A stretch of 64,000 nucleotides of DNA from Poecilobothrus nobilitatus. Taxonomy: Eukaryota > Arthropoda > Insecta > Diptera > Dolichopodidae. The notes below the pieces were generated by a model. It was not told the DNA's origin and did no database searches. It worked only from the letters and a program-made list of their open reading frames with translations. The position numbers were made by a program, and so were the translations under genes. Numbering within the stretch: position 1 is the first letter of the stretch; every line of letters begins with the position of its first letter. The stretch spans positions 254,285,590 through 254,349,589 of the forward strand of contig OX352773.1 of the NCBI GenBank assembly GCA_947095535.1. Reading direction: 5' to 3'. Below are positions 22,400-35,032 of the stretch, one piece after another.

Positions 22400-22690
22400 A
22401 TTACAAAATCCAGTAAAAATAAATTGAAAATTCTGAGAGATTTCCTGTTAGGATATTGCCGACTAAAGCGGCACTTAAAGAAAATTGTAACAGCGGAGTT
22501 ACAGTCCGAAACAGCAATAAACTCTCTATAGATATTCCATCTTCAAGAGATAGTAAGGCTGACAGAACAGTTATAGATGAAGTCAAAAATGCTTAATACT
22601 TAGTAATAAAGGGAGCATAATAGATCTAACAGTATGATCTACATCAAAAGGTCGCAGTTGTGATACTGATACCTATAAAATAATAATAAT
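22400..22690 (+). pseudogene. non-LTR retrotransposon remnant: RNase H C-terminal segment
   Basis: In the plus frame through 22403-22553 the translation reads KLKILRDFLLGYCRLKRHL, and 14 residues later ETAIN, before a stop. Known: in insect non-LTR elements with an RNase H domain the motif is L..LTGHCRL..HL..(M/L)G..., then C..C.EE.ETAEH. Here GHC became GYC and the zinc-knuckle-like cysteines are lost. The following QEIVRLTEQL stretch and GGGAGCATAATAGATCTAA are compatible with the 3' end of such an element. Opposite in orientation to the remnants at 1-290 and 45060. Confidence 0.65.
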
Positions 22691-25640
22691 AATCGAATCT
22701 AATAATCTAACCTATTGACATAATCTATAAAACCATGTTTTTGATGTGTATTTTTCTTCATCCTACTACCGAATTTAACTGTTTGTAAAATCTTTTAGGG
22801 AAAACAGTAAGATGCTATGCTATGTATTATTTTTCTGGATTCTTCATTATTCGGTTAAGTAATTGTAATTCTTTGTTTTAAATTCAACATCAACTATTCC
22901 TACTATTTTCTTCATTAACTTCATTATACCTCTCTCAACCTTTTTTTATAAATTTATTGTCTATTCAACTTAATATTTAAATAAGTGTATGTTCTGCACA
23001 CCTGTGATATAAATATCTCACATTACGCAAGTTTATGCATTTAATTTTTAGAGTCCGTATTGCTATACTGAAGTTTTGTGAATCATATTTCTAATTTCGG
23101 ACAAGTCCTGACAGTACTAAAAGAGTGTTAGGTAAAATTATAAGTATATTATACAAATTTGGTTTACAGTAGCTCGTGGTATACCATATTAATATATTAT
23201 TATAAATGTAGCCTTACATTATATTCATACAAATTTATTTATATTCATAAATATTTACAATACTTTAATACATGAAATGAAAGAAAAAGCTTTAAAATAA
23301 GTGAAAAATGAATTTTTTATTATAATATGTTCTAAGAATTATATACTAATTTATATAAAAAGTTTTCAACAATATAATATAATATATCATATACATACGT
23401 CATATAATATTCACACAAACATAATATATATACATTTTTTTTTACAAAAGAAAAATATATACAAACATTTTTCCACATTAATTTTAAAATAAAGGAAATT
23501 TTAAGGACTCCCGACACAAAATTTGATTAATGATATTTTTTCTTGTATTAATTTATAATATGGTTTGAAACAAAAATAAAAATAAAAATAAAACAAATGA
23601 AATATTGAAAACTTTGTAAAACCATTTAAAATTGTAAAGAAAGGAAAAAAAAAAAAAAATAATTGTTAAATAAAATTTATTGATTGTCTTTTTTTTTTTT
23701 TAAATTTTAGTAAAAAATGTTTTTTTTTTTTAATTTTGTTTTTTTAAATTTAAAGAAAATAATTTTTTTCTTAGTACATTATTGTATACATGTATACACT
23801 TGTATACAAGTAAAATATACACTTGTAAATTTTAAATATTTATATTTTCGTATTAATACTTAATTAATCCTTAAAAGCCTTAAAAATTAAATACAAAAGA
23901 CAAATTAAATACAAAAGAACAATGATGTAAAAATGCTAATTTTTCTTTAATATTTTTTGCTTAACTTAAACATACACAGAAGGATTAATAAAAAAAATAC
24001 TTTATTCAGAATTATTACAAGATTATTATACATGATTGGAAACAATTAAATTTTTCCAGAATAACATAAACATGTTTTTTTTTAAAAGTATCTATCGATT
24101 GCTTTAAAGTACAATTATTAGATCCTTATACCATTATAATAAATTTGGGTTTTGTATGTATTGAATTTTATTTGTTTTAATCAAGAGAGTTTTTTGAAAA
24201 CAAGACAAAATTTGTCTAAACACAAAATTAATATAAAATTATTATATTAATAAATAAATGTTATTACTTTTATGAGATTGTATACTAATTGTAAGTTTTA
24301 CAATTAGTACGTTAAGTAAATTACAAGTTTTTTATTACAAGTTCCTATAATATTAATAGTATGTACTTAAAAAAAGGAATATCTAATAGTGAAATTAATT
24401 TGTATGTAATTTTCTACTTTATTTGTAGATATTGTAAAAAAATATGTATATTAAAAATAAATCAGAATACAACAAAACTAAAATAAACTTAAATAAAAAA
24501 ATAAAATAAACTCTGGATGTATTTTCTCTAACACTTAGAGCGTACCACTAATGGGGCAACAATTGTTTATTCCTTTTACCTAACTGCTACTCTACTGCAT
24601 AGTGAAACTTATTGTCTGTAAAACTTATAATCTGCGCCAGTTTTTCTCAATATCAATAAAATTTATATTTGGACAATAATAGAGTATTAAATGCACACAT
24701 TTGAAATGGTACAACCCAAAACTGCGCTGCGTTAGAAGAATATATAGTGTTCAAACCAGAGTTATTCAACTTAATAACGATTCCAATTAATATTACCTTA
24801 TTCCACGCAGTTGTCGTCCTACAGTTCGGTTATTTATCTTCTTATATCTTGTAGTGACAAATACCTGAAATAAAACAATTAACACCTCCACTACAAATTT
24901 TTTGTACCCGAAACACACGCCTACCCTCATACTGAAAAACCCAATTTCCAAGATAGCGTAATACAACTTATAGAAATTTATCTTTTATCTGCATTTAACT
25001 CCTTTACTCTGCATTTAACCCTTACCCTATTCCATATTATTAGTTCTGAATACTTTTTGTACAAAGGCACACATGCCTAGATTGACATTTATGAATGCAA
25101 AAAAAAAAAATATATGGTAAAAATCTTGAATCTCAAAATCAACAAAATAACAATTAAGGCAAGTGAAATTGTTGTTTTTATAAGTAGTAGGTGTATTACA
25201 TATTGTTAATATATTCTGTTGTCCTCTTGTAGACAAGATTCATGTCCTCAATAGAACTTAGGTGGTAGGTAAGCAGAAAAGGTACTTCAGATGTAAACTT
25301 AGGCCAGTTAAGACCCCTTGTGATAAAATAGATTATAGTTTTCCTCTTATAATTACGCCTTTGGAAGTTTATTACTAAATATGCTCTCAATTAAATGAAG
25401 TCGATCTCGAAAAAATCACAAAAGGATATTTAAAATGGAATTTTCCCAGAAAATTTCTCCTTTTTAGAGAAAAAATCCGGACATTTATACAATAGGTGAA
25501 ATATTAATTTCTCTTCCTCTTCATCTTTCCAGCTTCTGCACCTAAATCATTTAAATTTTTTCTGAGTTTTTCCTCTCGAACTAAACAATATTAATAGAAC
25601 AGACGTATAAATAAAATTATACAAGTTTTTTTTATTATTT
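22691..25640. other. AT-rich intron sequence, no gene seen
   Basis: Mostly AT-rich. 24530-25030 and 25240-25400 are less AT-rich (for example AACTGCGCTGCGTTAGAAG and CACGCAGTTGTCGTCC) and may be old insertions, but I recognise no family in either strand translation. Confidence 0.5.
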
Positions 25641-25645
25641 ATTTT

Positions 25646-27146
25646 TATACCCGTATGAACTATGTTCAAGAGTATAATAAATTTGCCATTACGTTTGTGA
25701 CACCTTAAAGGAGTCGAGCTAGATATAGTGTCAAAGGTATGGATCGGCTCAGAATCGAATTCTGAGTCGATTAAGCCATGTACGTCCGTCCGTCCGTCCG
25801 CACAATAACTCAAAAAATAAAGGAGTTAGGAGGCTGCAATTTTTTTTACGCCACTTTTGCAAAATTGTTATTTTGCTATTTAAATCCAACATTTTCGGTC
25901 GGCGGGATCGAGTAGCTGCCATACAACTTCTACCTTTATATAGAAATAAGTCAGTATTTATTCAAGCTACGTTTCTGAAATTTTGCAAATGATAATAAAG
26001 TTTTATGGTGACAACTTCTGTAAAATTTGGTTGTGGTGTTGCGACGGATTCGGGTAGCTGCCATACAACTTTCCCGTTTAAATGAGAATAACTCAGTGTC
26101 TATTAAAGCTAGGAATCTGAAATTTTGTGAATAATGATCAAGTTTTATGGCAACAGCTTCTGAAAAATTTGGTTGTGCTGGTGTGACGGGTTCGAGTAGC
26201 TGCCATACAACTTATCCGTTTAAATGAGAGTAACTCAGTGTTTATTGAAGCTAGGAACCTGAAATTTTGCGAATGATGATCAAGTTTTATGGCAACAACT
26301 TCTGCAAAATTTGGTTGTGTTGGTGCGACGGGTTTGGGTAGCTGCCATACAACTTCTCTTTTTAAATGAAAATAACTCAGTGTTTATTGAAGCTAGGAAT
26401 CTGACATTTTGCGAATGATGATCAAGTTTTATGGCAACAACTTATGCAAAATTTGGTTGTGGTGGTGCGACAGGTTCGGGTAGTTGCCATACAACTTCCC
26501 TTTTTAAATGAAAATAACGCAGTGTCCGTGCGCATGATAACTCAAAAAATAAAGGAGCTAGGAGGCGGAAATTTTTTTTACGTCACTTTTACAAAATTGT
26601 TAGTTTTGCTATTTAACTTCAGCATTTTCGGCCCCCGGGTTCGAGTAGCTGCCATACAATTTCTTTCTTTAAATGGAAATAACCCAGTGTCTATTTAATC
26701 TAGGTATCTGAAATTTTGCAAATGATGATCCAGTTTTATGGCAACAACTTCTGTAAAATTTGGTTATGATGATATGGCAGGTTCGGAAAGTTACCATACA
26801 ATTTCTCTTTTTAAATGAAAATAACTCAGTGTCTATTGAAGCTAGCTATCTTAAATTTAGTGAAAAAGTGTCGAGTTGCATGCCAAAAACTTTTGTAAAA
26901 TTTGATTGGTCTAAAGCAGCTGGTTCAGGCTTCTTGCATTTCTTGGAACTTAATGAAGCTAGGCGCAATAGATTCGGGTAGCTGTCATACAACTCCACAA
27001 TTTACATAAATATATCTCTGTAGTTCGGTACTAAAACATCTGAATGTTTTTAAAAGATGATCAAGTTTTATAGAAACAGGATATATTACGTTCATACGGG
27101 TATCCCAGAGTTGACAGAGTCTACTCTACTGCACTCTTCCTCGTTT
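25646..27146 (+). mobile_element. family B (DINE-1/Helentron-like) element, full copy with tandem array
   Basis: Starts TATACCCGTATGAAC. ATACCCGTATGAAC (25647-25660) is perfectly inverted as GTTCATACGGGTAT (27090-27103). The element ends ...CACTCTTCCTCGTT. GTCCGTCCGTCCGTCCG lies near 25786. The interior is a tandem array, listed separately. Near 26525 a second copy of the microsatellite-proximal segment (GTGCG..ATAACTCAAAAAATAAAGGAG) interrupts the array. No transposase, Rep or helicase is encoded; short open frames here are incidental. The architecture (subterminal inverted repeats, GTCC microsatellite, central tandem repeats) is that of DINE-1-type Helentrons; the assignment is inference. 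Confidence 0.85.
25880..26995 (+). repeat. central tandem repeat array, 142-bp unit, about 8 units
   Basis: GTAGCTGCCATACAACTT starts at 25912, 26054, 26196 and 26338, with a variant at 26480: four successive intervals of exactly 142 bp. Further diverged units start at about 26645, 26788 and 26978. Each unit also has AACTCAGT(G/A)T(T/C)TATT, GAAATTTTGC(A/G)AATGAT and AAGTTTTATGGCAACA(A/G)CTT. The first four units are close to each other and the outer ones more diverged, as expected if the centre homogenised recently. Confidence 0.9.
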
Positions 27147-27963
27147 ATTTTGATCTTAATTAAATATTATTTTCGTTATATTTAAAAAAAAAATATTTTC
27201 AATTAAATTTATTAAATTGCAAATAATTTTCCTTAAATTTTTATCTAAAGATAATAAAATCTATAAAATATCATAAATTATAATTTATTTCATATTTATT
27301 AAAAAAAAAAAAAATTAGTAACAGACACACGCAATATAAATTGAATCAAAATAATCTTTTTTAGAGTTTAAAAAAAAATAATATGAATATAATTACAATA
27401 ATAATTTATTGGTATTAGAAATCTAAAAGATCTGGATGTTGTCTGACAATAATTTAATAAAATTTCGATTACTAAAAACAAAAGGAGAAAATAATAAAAT
27501 ATTTTGCTTAATTTTTTGTTTTTTTTTTTTTTTATATAAATAAAAAGGCAAAATTTTGCATAATGACATCCATCCTTCAACAAAAATAAAATGAAAATTT
27601 TTGGAGAAAAACAAATACCTTATAAAAATCAAGGTTAAAAATAATTTGTTTTCTTTTTTGCCAACTTTTATAATATCAAAGGCATACACACATTGATACA
27701 TAAATATGTCGAAATATTTTTAAATTATGTTTAATAGATGTGTGTATTTATTTAATATTTCCCTTACAAGGATATTTTTTATTATGGATGAATCTTTAAA
27801 AAATTTTAAATTCGTTTTTTTAAAGGATAACTAAATTGTAGATACAACAGACTTTTTTCGTTTTTAGATTTTTTTTAGGTACTGCTTGCATTTTTAAAAA
27901 TAAATTTTTTTTTGATTTTTTTTCTTTTGTTAAAATCCCAAAGGAATTTTATTTAATATATAT
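27147..27963. other. AT-rich intron sequence, no gene seen
   Basis: Separates two family B-type elements; homopolymers only. Confidence 0.5.
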
Positions 27964-29243
27964 CGGGTGTTTATACCCGTACGATAAGTATCGGGTATAA
28001 TAAAATTACTTCTCCGTTTGTAACACCTCGAAATAAGCGAGCTAGATATAACTTCAAAGGTATGGATCGGGTCAGAATCAAATTCTGTGTCGATTAAGCC
28101 ATGTCCGTCCGTCTGTCAGCAAGATAACTCAAAAACTAAGAAAGCTAGAGTCTTGAAATTAACACAAAATATTCTTACAACAATTTGTAGGTTCCATATT
28201 TTTTTTGGTTGAGATCCGACCACAACTTCAGGTAGCTGTCGAATACCTAACTTTTAGATCCCCACATTTTTTTTTTAAATAGAGACATGAAGTTTTAACT
28301 GCTGATAGATATCATAAAAATATTAATTTTATTTTTAACTACATTTTTCTGTAGCCCCACCCGTTGCGGAGCTACAGCCCCTCAAACTTTGAAAAAGCCC
28401 TATTTTTAAATGCTTATGTCTCACATTTTGAATACGATTTTTTCAATCAGAAAGCGTCATTAGACAGGTATTTTTCTTAGATTTGTAAATTCGTATCAAA
28501 ATTATACAATTGTTTTAAATTTAGTATTCAAATTTACCGTTATGTGAAAACTAAATTTTGCATGATTTTTCAACCTTCATAACTCCGGCACGCTTACAGA
28601 TAGAGACTTGAAATTTTGAGGCAAGAAAGACGTTTAGAATTAGTATAAGTTTACTCAGAAAATTTTGTTTTACCACCCCCCTGTTTATGAGCTGTTAGGG
28701 CTCAAAAATTGAAAATTTGCTATTTTTAAACACCTCTAACTTAGGCACCTGTACTCATTATTCTTCGGCAAGACCAAAAAATTAAAGCTCCAGTAATATA
28801 TTTTTACGTGTGTTAACGGTTTTTTTTAGCTATATAAGGTTGCGGACTTGGAATCGCTCAAAATTCTAGAAAAGTTCAATTTTCACATTTTTTTATACCA
28901 GTACGATAAATAATTTATATATATGTATGTATGAGTATAAAATAATTATTAAACATTTGCCGCTTAGTATTGAAATGGTACCATAGCATATTTGGAAAAG
29001 TTTTGGATTGATAATCGTTATGTGGAAAGTTAGAATTTGCTTTTGAAGAATGTGTAAATATATAGTTTTAAAATATGTACAACCCATACTTCTTCTAGAA
29101 ATTATAAAATTCACCCAAATTATTTAAAATACTAAAAAATTACAAAAATAATATTATAAGCAGAGTGGCAGCCTATGAACATAATAACGGTTCGTACGGG
29201 TATCTAAGAGTTGACAAAGGCAACTGTATTCTTCCTCGTTTTT
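27964..29243 (+). mobile_element. chimeric element: family B ends with a family A core
   Basis: The 5' part has ATACCCGTACGATAAG, CTAGATATAACTTCAAAGG, TATGGATCGG and GCCATGTCCGTCCGTCTGTC, all family B. From about 28340 (TGTAGCCCCACCCGTTGCGG) to 28870 it is family A module sequence, including TTTACCGTTATGTGAAAAC and CTCAAAAATTGAAAATTTGC. The 3' end GTTCGTACGGGTATCTAAG...TTCTTCCTCGTTTT is family B again. A second B-like start (TATACCAGTACGATAA) lies at about 28896. Confidence 0.75.
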
Positions 29244-30578
29244 ACATATAAAAACTGCTTTTACTGATGTAGGTTTATGTTAATTTTATAATTCTATATA
29301 ATATTATATCTATAGATATTAACATGTATTGAGCAGACAATTTTTTTTTTCTTTTTCGACAATAATTGTTTTAAATGAGATCTGTGTGTTTGATGAATGG
29401 AATGTACAGCTTATAAAATTATTTCGATATAAATTAACAATATATACAGTACAATTCAAAAGTTCTTCTAAATAATAATAGTATATAATGGTTTAATCAT
29501 TAAAAGAAAATAAGAAAATTAAAAATAAAAAAAAATAAAATTGAATTTAAATTGAAAAAAATAAAATGCTTTTGAAATTGTTTCTTTATTTTGATATATT
29601 TGATCCTTTCTTAGGATTGGTTATAATTTTTTTTTTTTTTTCTTTGAAAAGAAAAGAAAAAAAAATTAAAAGAACGTTTAAAATTTGATTTGAAAATGGA
29701 AATAATTAAATTAATGTCATTTTCAATTTTAAAATATAATAAAAATGACTTTTTTTAACAAAAAAAAAAAAAAGAAAAGACAGTTAGATATTAAGATGTA
29801 GCTGCTCCTTGTTTTTCTGTTCATTTTAGATAATTTGCTCTTTTTCAGGGAAAAAAAAGAAACGTGTATAATTGATTATTGGTTTTTTTTTTTTTTGACT
29901 TAAATAATGTTAAATTTTTTACAAAATAACTTTATTTGATGCCTTAATTAAATAAATAAAAATATAAAATGTAATTTTGTATTACGAATTTAAATTATGT
30001 CATTCTATGGAGTTTATATAACAAATAGCTCGTTACTGTAAATGAGTAAAATTCTAAATGAAAAAAATATTGAACTTTAAAACTGATTTTTCCATTTTAC
30101 TGTTCTTTTTATTTTTTTGATAAAGGTTGAGTTGACGTGTCGGTAAATCCCTAGATTCTTGCTTCGTATAGGGTATTTACGTTCAAAAACTTGGGAGAAT
30201 CAATTCGACCAGAGTTAGTGCTAACGCTTTAAAAATTTCTCAGATTCATTCAAAGAGTTCTCCTAAGTCTTGAAAAAAGAAACTACCGTGATATTTCTGT
30301 GTTTTTCTTAAGAGACTGCAGGGACAGATGCAGAAAAGTGGTCCACGCTCTCTATAACGGCAATTTCTTTGTAAAATTTCCAAACGTATACCTTATCTTC
30401 AAACATGTTTAGTTTACCGATAAGACAATTATCCGTAATAACATAAACCAATTTGTCTTACTTCAGATCTAGAGGGAGAAAATCTAGAAAGAGAAATAAT
30501 ATTTTTATTTACTTTTTTGCCATTTCACTTTCTTGATAAAATCTAATTTTTATAATCTTTATTATTTTACAATTAGTG
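29244..30578. other. AT-rich intron sequence, no gene seen
   Basis: AT-rich with long T runs. 30120-30500 is less AT-rich (GACTGCAGGGACAGATGCAG, GTGGTCCACGCTCTC) and unlike its surroundings. It has no repeat in the window, and I could not identify it. Confidence 0.45.
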
Positions 30579-31309
30579 TTTTTAGCACATTTCCAAAAAA
30601 TATTTTGAAAAAATGTGTCTTTTAGTTTTACTACTTCCGTCCGTCCGTCTGTTTACAAAACTTTTAAACCGTTAAAGATAGAAAAAAAATTTTAACCATG
30701 GATAGGTCTTATAATAAAATTATATTATATTATTAATTAATTATAAAATACATTACGGACCTCAGCCTCCCAAAATTTTGAAAATGTCCTATTTTTAAAT
30801 GCGTATATCTCATGTTCAACCTGAAAAAGCCATTCAACAGCAATTTTGCTTGCCTTTGTAAACCAATATCAAAAGTATACAATTTTTTTTTAAAGCTAGT
30901 ATTTAAATTTACAGTTATGTGAAAACCAAATTTTGCATGATTTTCCTACTTTCATAACTCTGGCACACCTTTAGATAGGGACTTAAATATTTAGGTAAGA
31001 AAGAACTTGTAGAATTAGTATAAGCTTCCTTAGAATTTTTTTATTGTACCACCCCCTGTTCAAGAGCTATTAGCGTTCAAAACTAGAAAATTTGCTATTT
31101 TTAGGCACCTGTAGGTACAAATTTTTCTCCGGCAAAACATAAAAATTAAAGCTTCAGTTTATTAGACTTAAATCCCCTCAAAATTGTAACAAAGTCCTAT
31201 TTTCATATTTTGTTTTATTAGATACCTATATGAAATTTTCTAAACAGTTTGTATTATCTTTTGGGAATGTGCTCTTTTAAAAACCGTTAGTTTACACTCT
31301 GCCTTGTTT
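30579..31309 (+). mobile_element. family A element, single-module copy
   Basis: Starts TTTTAGCACATTTCC, then TCCGTCCGTCCGTCTGTTTA and one module (TTACAGTTATGTGAAAACC). It ends TTTTGGGAATGTGCTC, AAAAACCGTTAG and TGCCTTGTTT. At 730 bp it defines the one-module form of the family. Confidence 0.8.
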
Positions 31310-32755
31310 GAATTTTCTTTGAGTTTTTCTTTAAGTTTTTTCTCGACATTAAGTGGAAAACTTTCACATTGTGTATTTAAAGATTCGTTTCTGTTTACTC
31401 TTGATGAAAATTGGTTTATATCTCTGATCAATTTCACCACGTCACCTATAACTTTACCCACAGAAATTAGTTAAGACTAACTCGGTAAATGATGGAATCA
31501 AAGTGTATTTAATGGTATGTAAACGTCAAAATCATGATGTCGTCAAAACTAATGGTGGTATGGTTTATGTCTTCGTTATATTTCACCACTATTTCACAAT
31601 TCAGAAATAAGTAATTTAGAGAAACGGCAGAATTATAAGATTATAGGTACACACAGAACAGGAATTAGAACATTGATTACAAAAATTATATTAAAATATA
31701 TCATAGGACTATTTCTTGACATGAGTAAACATCTGGGAGTAGAAATATCTTACAACTATGTGCACTTGAAATTAAAAACACGTGGAATATTTCTAATAAT
31801 AAATTATTAGTTTATTTTAATTGTAAGTAAGTGGGTAGCAAAAAAAAAATTGTAGCTATAATTAAAGAGATGAAAATACTAACATAGGTAAAAAAAATTT
31901 TTTTTAAATAGGTAATATTTAAAGCTATCATCAACATCAAACATTTTAATTAATTTCTCAAGTTAAATTTAATATAAATTAGAATTGAAATTTATTTACA
32001 GGCTATTTTGGTTTTATAAGGCACATGTGCCATAATTAATTTCAACTGAAATATGCCACAAATAATTTATTTTCGATAGACAAACAGAAAATTTTCTACA
32101 TATTATTTGTTTTTATTTTCTAAGAAAAAAAGAAATTATGTCCTTGCACTTGAACTTTCTACAGATTTCTTTGTATTTATTAATACACATATTTTATAAT
32201 AAATACTAATACATTCAGAAGATATTGTATATAACTTTAATTTTTATATTATGAAAAATCAAAGATTTCTTGGAAATTTCAAAGGAAAAATTTAATAATT
32301 CTTACAAAAAAAAAAAAAAGTTTGTTTTTCTGTATATCTGTACCCTATACGTATATAGCTATTAAGTAATATCTATTTATTGGAAAGAAATTAATGTATT
32401 TTACAAGATTTATACATATGCGAGGGTGTATATAATGTTATCTATGTAGGTGTATTTTTTCTTTTCTTTTGTTCATTTCAATTTGTTATAGGTGCAAAAG
32501 ACCAACTAAAAAATTAAGAGTGATATTTTTCTTTCATTTTTACAATTTCTATTGAATGTGGGACAAATTTATTATTGTAAAAAAAAAAAATTGGATAAAT
32601 ATTAAAATATAGGTAATAATAACGTGTTTGGATTAAAATAATATGTTAAGTAATGGTTTTACTTAGAATGTATTGGATTTAATTGCTACTAAATAATTAT
32701 GGAAAAATTAACACATGTTAACGAAGTGTATGGTCTTGAAATAAACAATAATAAA
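31310..32755. other. AT-rich intron sequence, no gene seen
   Basis: No repeat recognised. The 31240-31461 minus open frame overlaps the family A end and is incidental. Confidence 0.45.
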
Positions 32756-32759
32756 GTGA

Positions 32760-33310
32760 AGATAATTGACAAATGTACGAAACAAACAATTTCAACTATC
32801 TCGGTTCGATAATATCAAACCAAGGAAGCTGAATTGATGAAACTAAAAGAAAATAGGCAATGTCAAAAGCGTAAGCAGAATATGGAAAGCTATTAGTAAA
32901 GATATTAGTTAAAAAAAAAACAAAATTGAGATTTCCGTAATATGTTGTTATATTTCCACTACCTAAGACAAGGATCATAGAGTAGGTAGACAGAAAGTGG
33001 ATAAAAAGTTATGATTATAATAGAAGGGTGCTGAAAGTATCATGGACATCACTCACTGAAGAAATTTTTCCATCTTACAAGAACTTTAATGCAGATTTCT
33101 AAGGAAAATAATTCTATTAAATCTTCAAATATTTTTGCCAGATGATCAGATAAAATGGAAATTTCCATTGCACTACTAAGAGTGAACGACAAAAGAGCGA
33201 GACACCAATATCTTACACATTGGTCAGTTATTATCAATACGGTTATTAACACGTAAAAAATTCGAAGGATCGATGGTATAAAATAGATTAAATTGGCATC
33301 CAAATTTAAA
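32760..33310 (+). pseudogene. non-LTR retrotransposon remnant: C-terminal part of reverse transcriptase
   Basis: Plus-strand translation in shifting frames gives, in order: NNFNYLGSIISNQGS, then AMSKA, RIWKAISKDIS, KTKLRFP.YVVIFPLP, then YNRRVLKVSWTSLT, and lower down YLTHWSVIINTV. Known: FxYLGSxIxxDG, RIAxAKxAF, LKTKIRLLK..VFPVLLYGCETW, RRMLKISWTxxxTN and YLGHVxR are the ordered C-terminal blocks of a common class of insect endonuclease/RT-type non-LTR elements. Several stops and frameshifts are present, so it is dead. The boundaries are approximate. Confidence 0.75.
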
Positions 33311-34841
33311 GAATCTAATCATATAATAATGTCACTACACCCAGAATACGGTATTGGAAGAAGAAGAAGAAATTACACCGAAAAGAGTATGTCCATCACA
33401 AGGCATAAGGAACAGTATTTTTCTATAAATTGCTTATAATATATGAAACAAGCAGCAACTCTAGTGAAAGGAGAAAGGTCAAAGAAAAAAAATACTAATA
33501 GAAAGTTTTAGTGAACTTTCGTCATTTATGACGAGTTACCGATCTAGTTTTTTAATATTATAGTTTTTCAAAAAAAAACTAACTTGTTCTATTTGTATTT
33601 TAAAGAGATAGACGTTTATAAAAAGACTTAAATATTCCTAATTTTGTATTTATACTAAAGTAAGTTGTGGTGGGAGAAACTAATACCGGGTAAACTGATA
33701 CATAACCAAAAACAAAGAAATAAATTAAAACTCAGGTGTGTATGAATTTACCCCTTCTATATTGTATCCACCTACTGTAATATAGGGATAACTTGATACA
33801 AGATATAATTTTAAAGTAATTTGATTTCTAATTATGAAGTTTTAAAAATTAAAATATCAAATAAATGTTTCAATCTGCTTCGATTCTCCCTCTTTGAATT
33901 AAAAATTAAAAGAAAAATAAAAAATTTTTAATAAATTATATTTTAAATTGAATTCAAGTTCTTAACAAAAAAAAATGGATCATTTATTATAATAGAATCG
34001 CCTGATATATGTTACTAAAAAAGTAGGTACCATATTCAATTTTTAAATATTATATAATTTAAAATTATTTATTTGTTTCAAAATCTTTATAAAAATTATA
34101 TTTTAATCAATAAAAATATAGTACTTAAATATTATTTTCCCCTTAAGCCTTCAGAAATCATATTTTAATAAATTTCCACTTCCTTAAAAACATTGAACTT
34201 TTTATAAGAAAGAACGAAAAGTTCACGATAGAATACGTCAAGGGTTCAAAATTAATAAATAGGAAAAAAAAATCCTTCTTATAAATAAGTTTTATTGAAT
34301 AAAACAAATGAGAAGTTTAGAAGTGTTCTTAAACTCAGAAAAGTTTTCTAGTCCTTTTTTTTTCTTATACATTCATATTATACACGTTTCATAATAACAT
34401 ATTTTATATACATATATATATAGGTATACAAGATACATGTTAAGAAATTTCTCCTTATTCATATTATTAATGATTTACGGTCTGGTTCCTTAACACCAGT
34501 AAAATTAATAAACTGAATATTTTCCATTACTTACACATAGACACATTCAAATACAATCATATACAATATGAAATGATTTTTATTTTAGTATTTCTATAGG
34601 TAGGTAATATATAATATCTGTGGTCACAAGAAATAATTGTGTAATTTCAAAAAAAAAAAAATGTATAAATAATATTGAATGCACAGATATTGTTGAATAG
34701 AAGAACAATTAAAATCTTAGGTTTAATATACAAAAATTGTTAGATAAATCCAAAAACACGTTTATGTGTTTAAAAATCAGAAGTGAACGAAAAAGTTACA
34801 TATTATATTTAGATTATAACATTAATTATATACAAGAAACA
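33311..34841. other. AT-rich intron sequence, no gene seen
   Basis: A short GAAGAAGAAGAAGAA microsatellite at about 33357 lies at the end of the RT remnant. Otherwise AT-rich without recognised signal. Confidence 0.45.
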
Positions 34842-35032
34842 AGGGCCTTTGTGGCCTAGTGGATAAAAGCGTTTAAAATACACTGAAAACATCGAGGGAG
34901 TATGGGTTTGAATCCCACACATGTCGTAAGAGTTATTTCCCCTTACTATATTTACAGCAACGCCTGAAAAGGAAAGTCTGTGTAGTTTCCTGTTCATATT
35001 TATGTGGCTGAAAAATGCACTAAAGAAAAAAA
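34842..35032 (+). mobile_element. SINE S1 copy c
   Basis: GGGCCTTTGTGGCCTAGTGG (box A region), GGGTTTGAATCCCAC (box B), GCCTGAAAAGGAAAG, TTCATATTTATGTGGC and an A-rich tail. No convincing target-site duplication seen directly at the ends. Confidence 0.85.

Noticed and set aside
25880..26995. CRISPR-like or regulatory array
   Set aside because: Repeats are contiguous 142-bp units without spacers, within a mobile element of a eukaryotic genome.
33049..33303. 84-codon minus-strand frame at 33049-33303
   Set aside because: It is antisense to the recognisable RT remnant on the plus strand.
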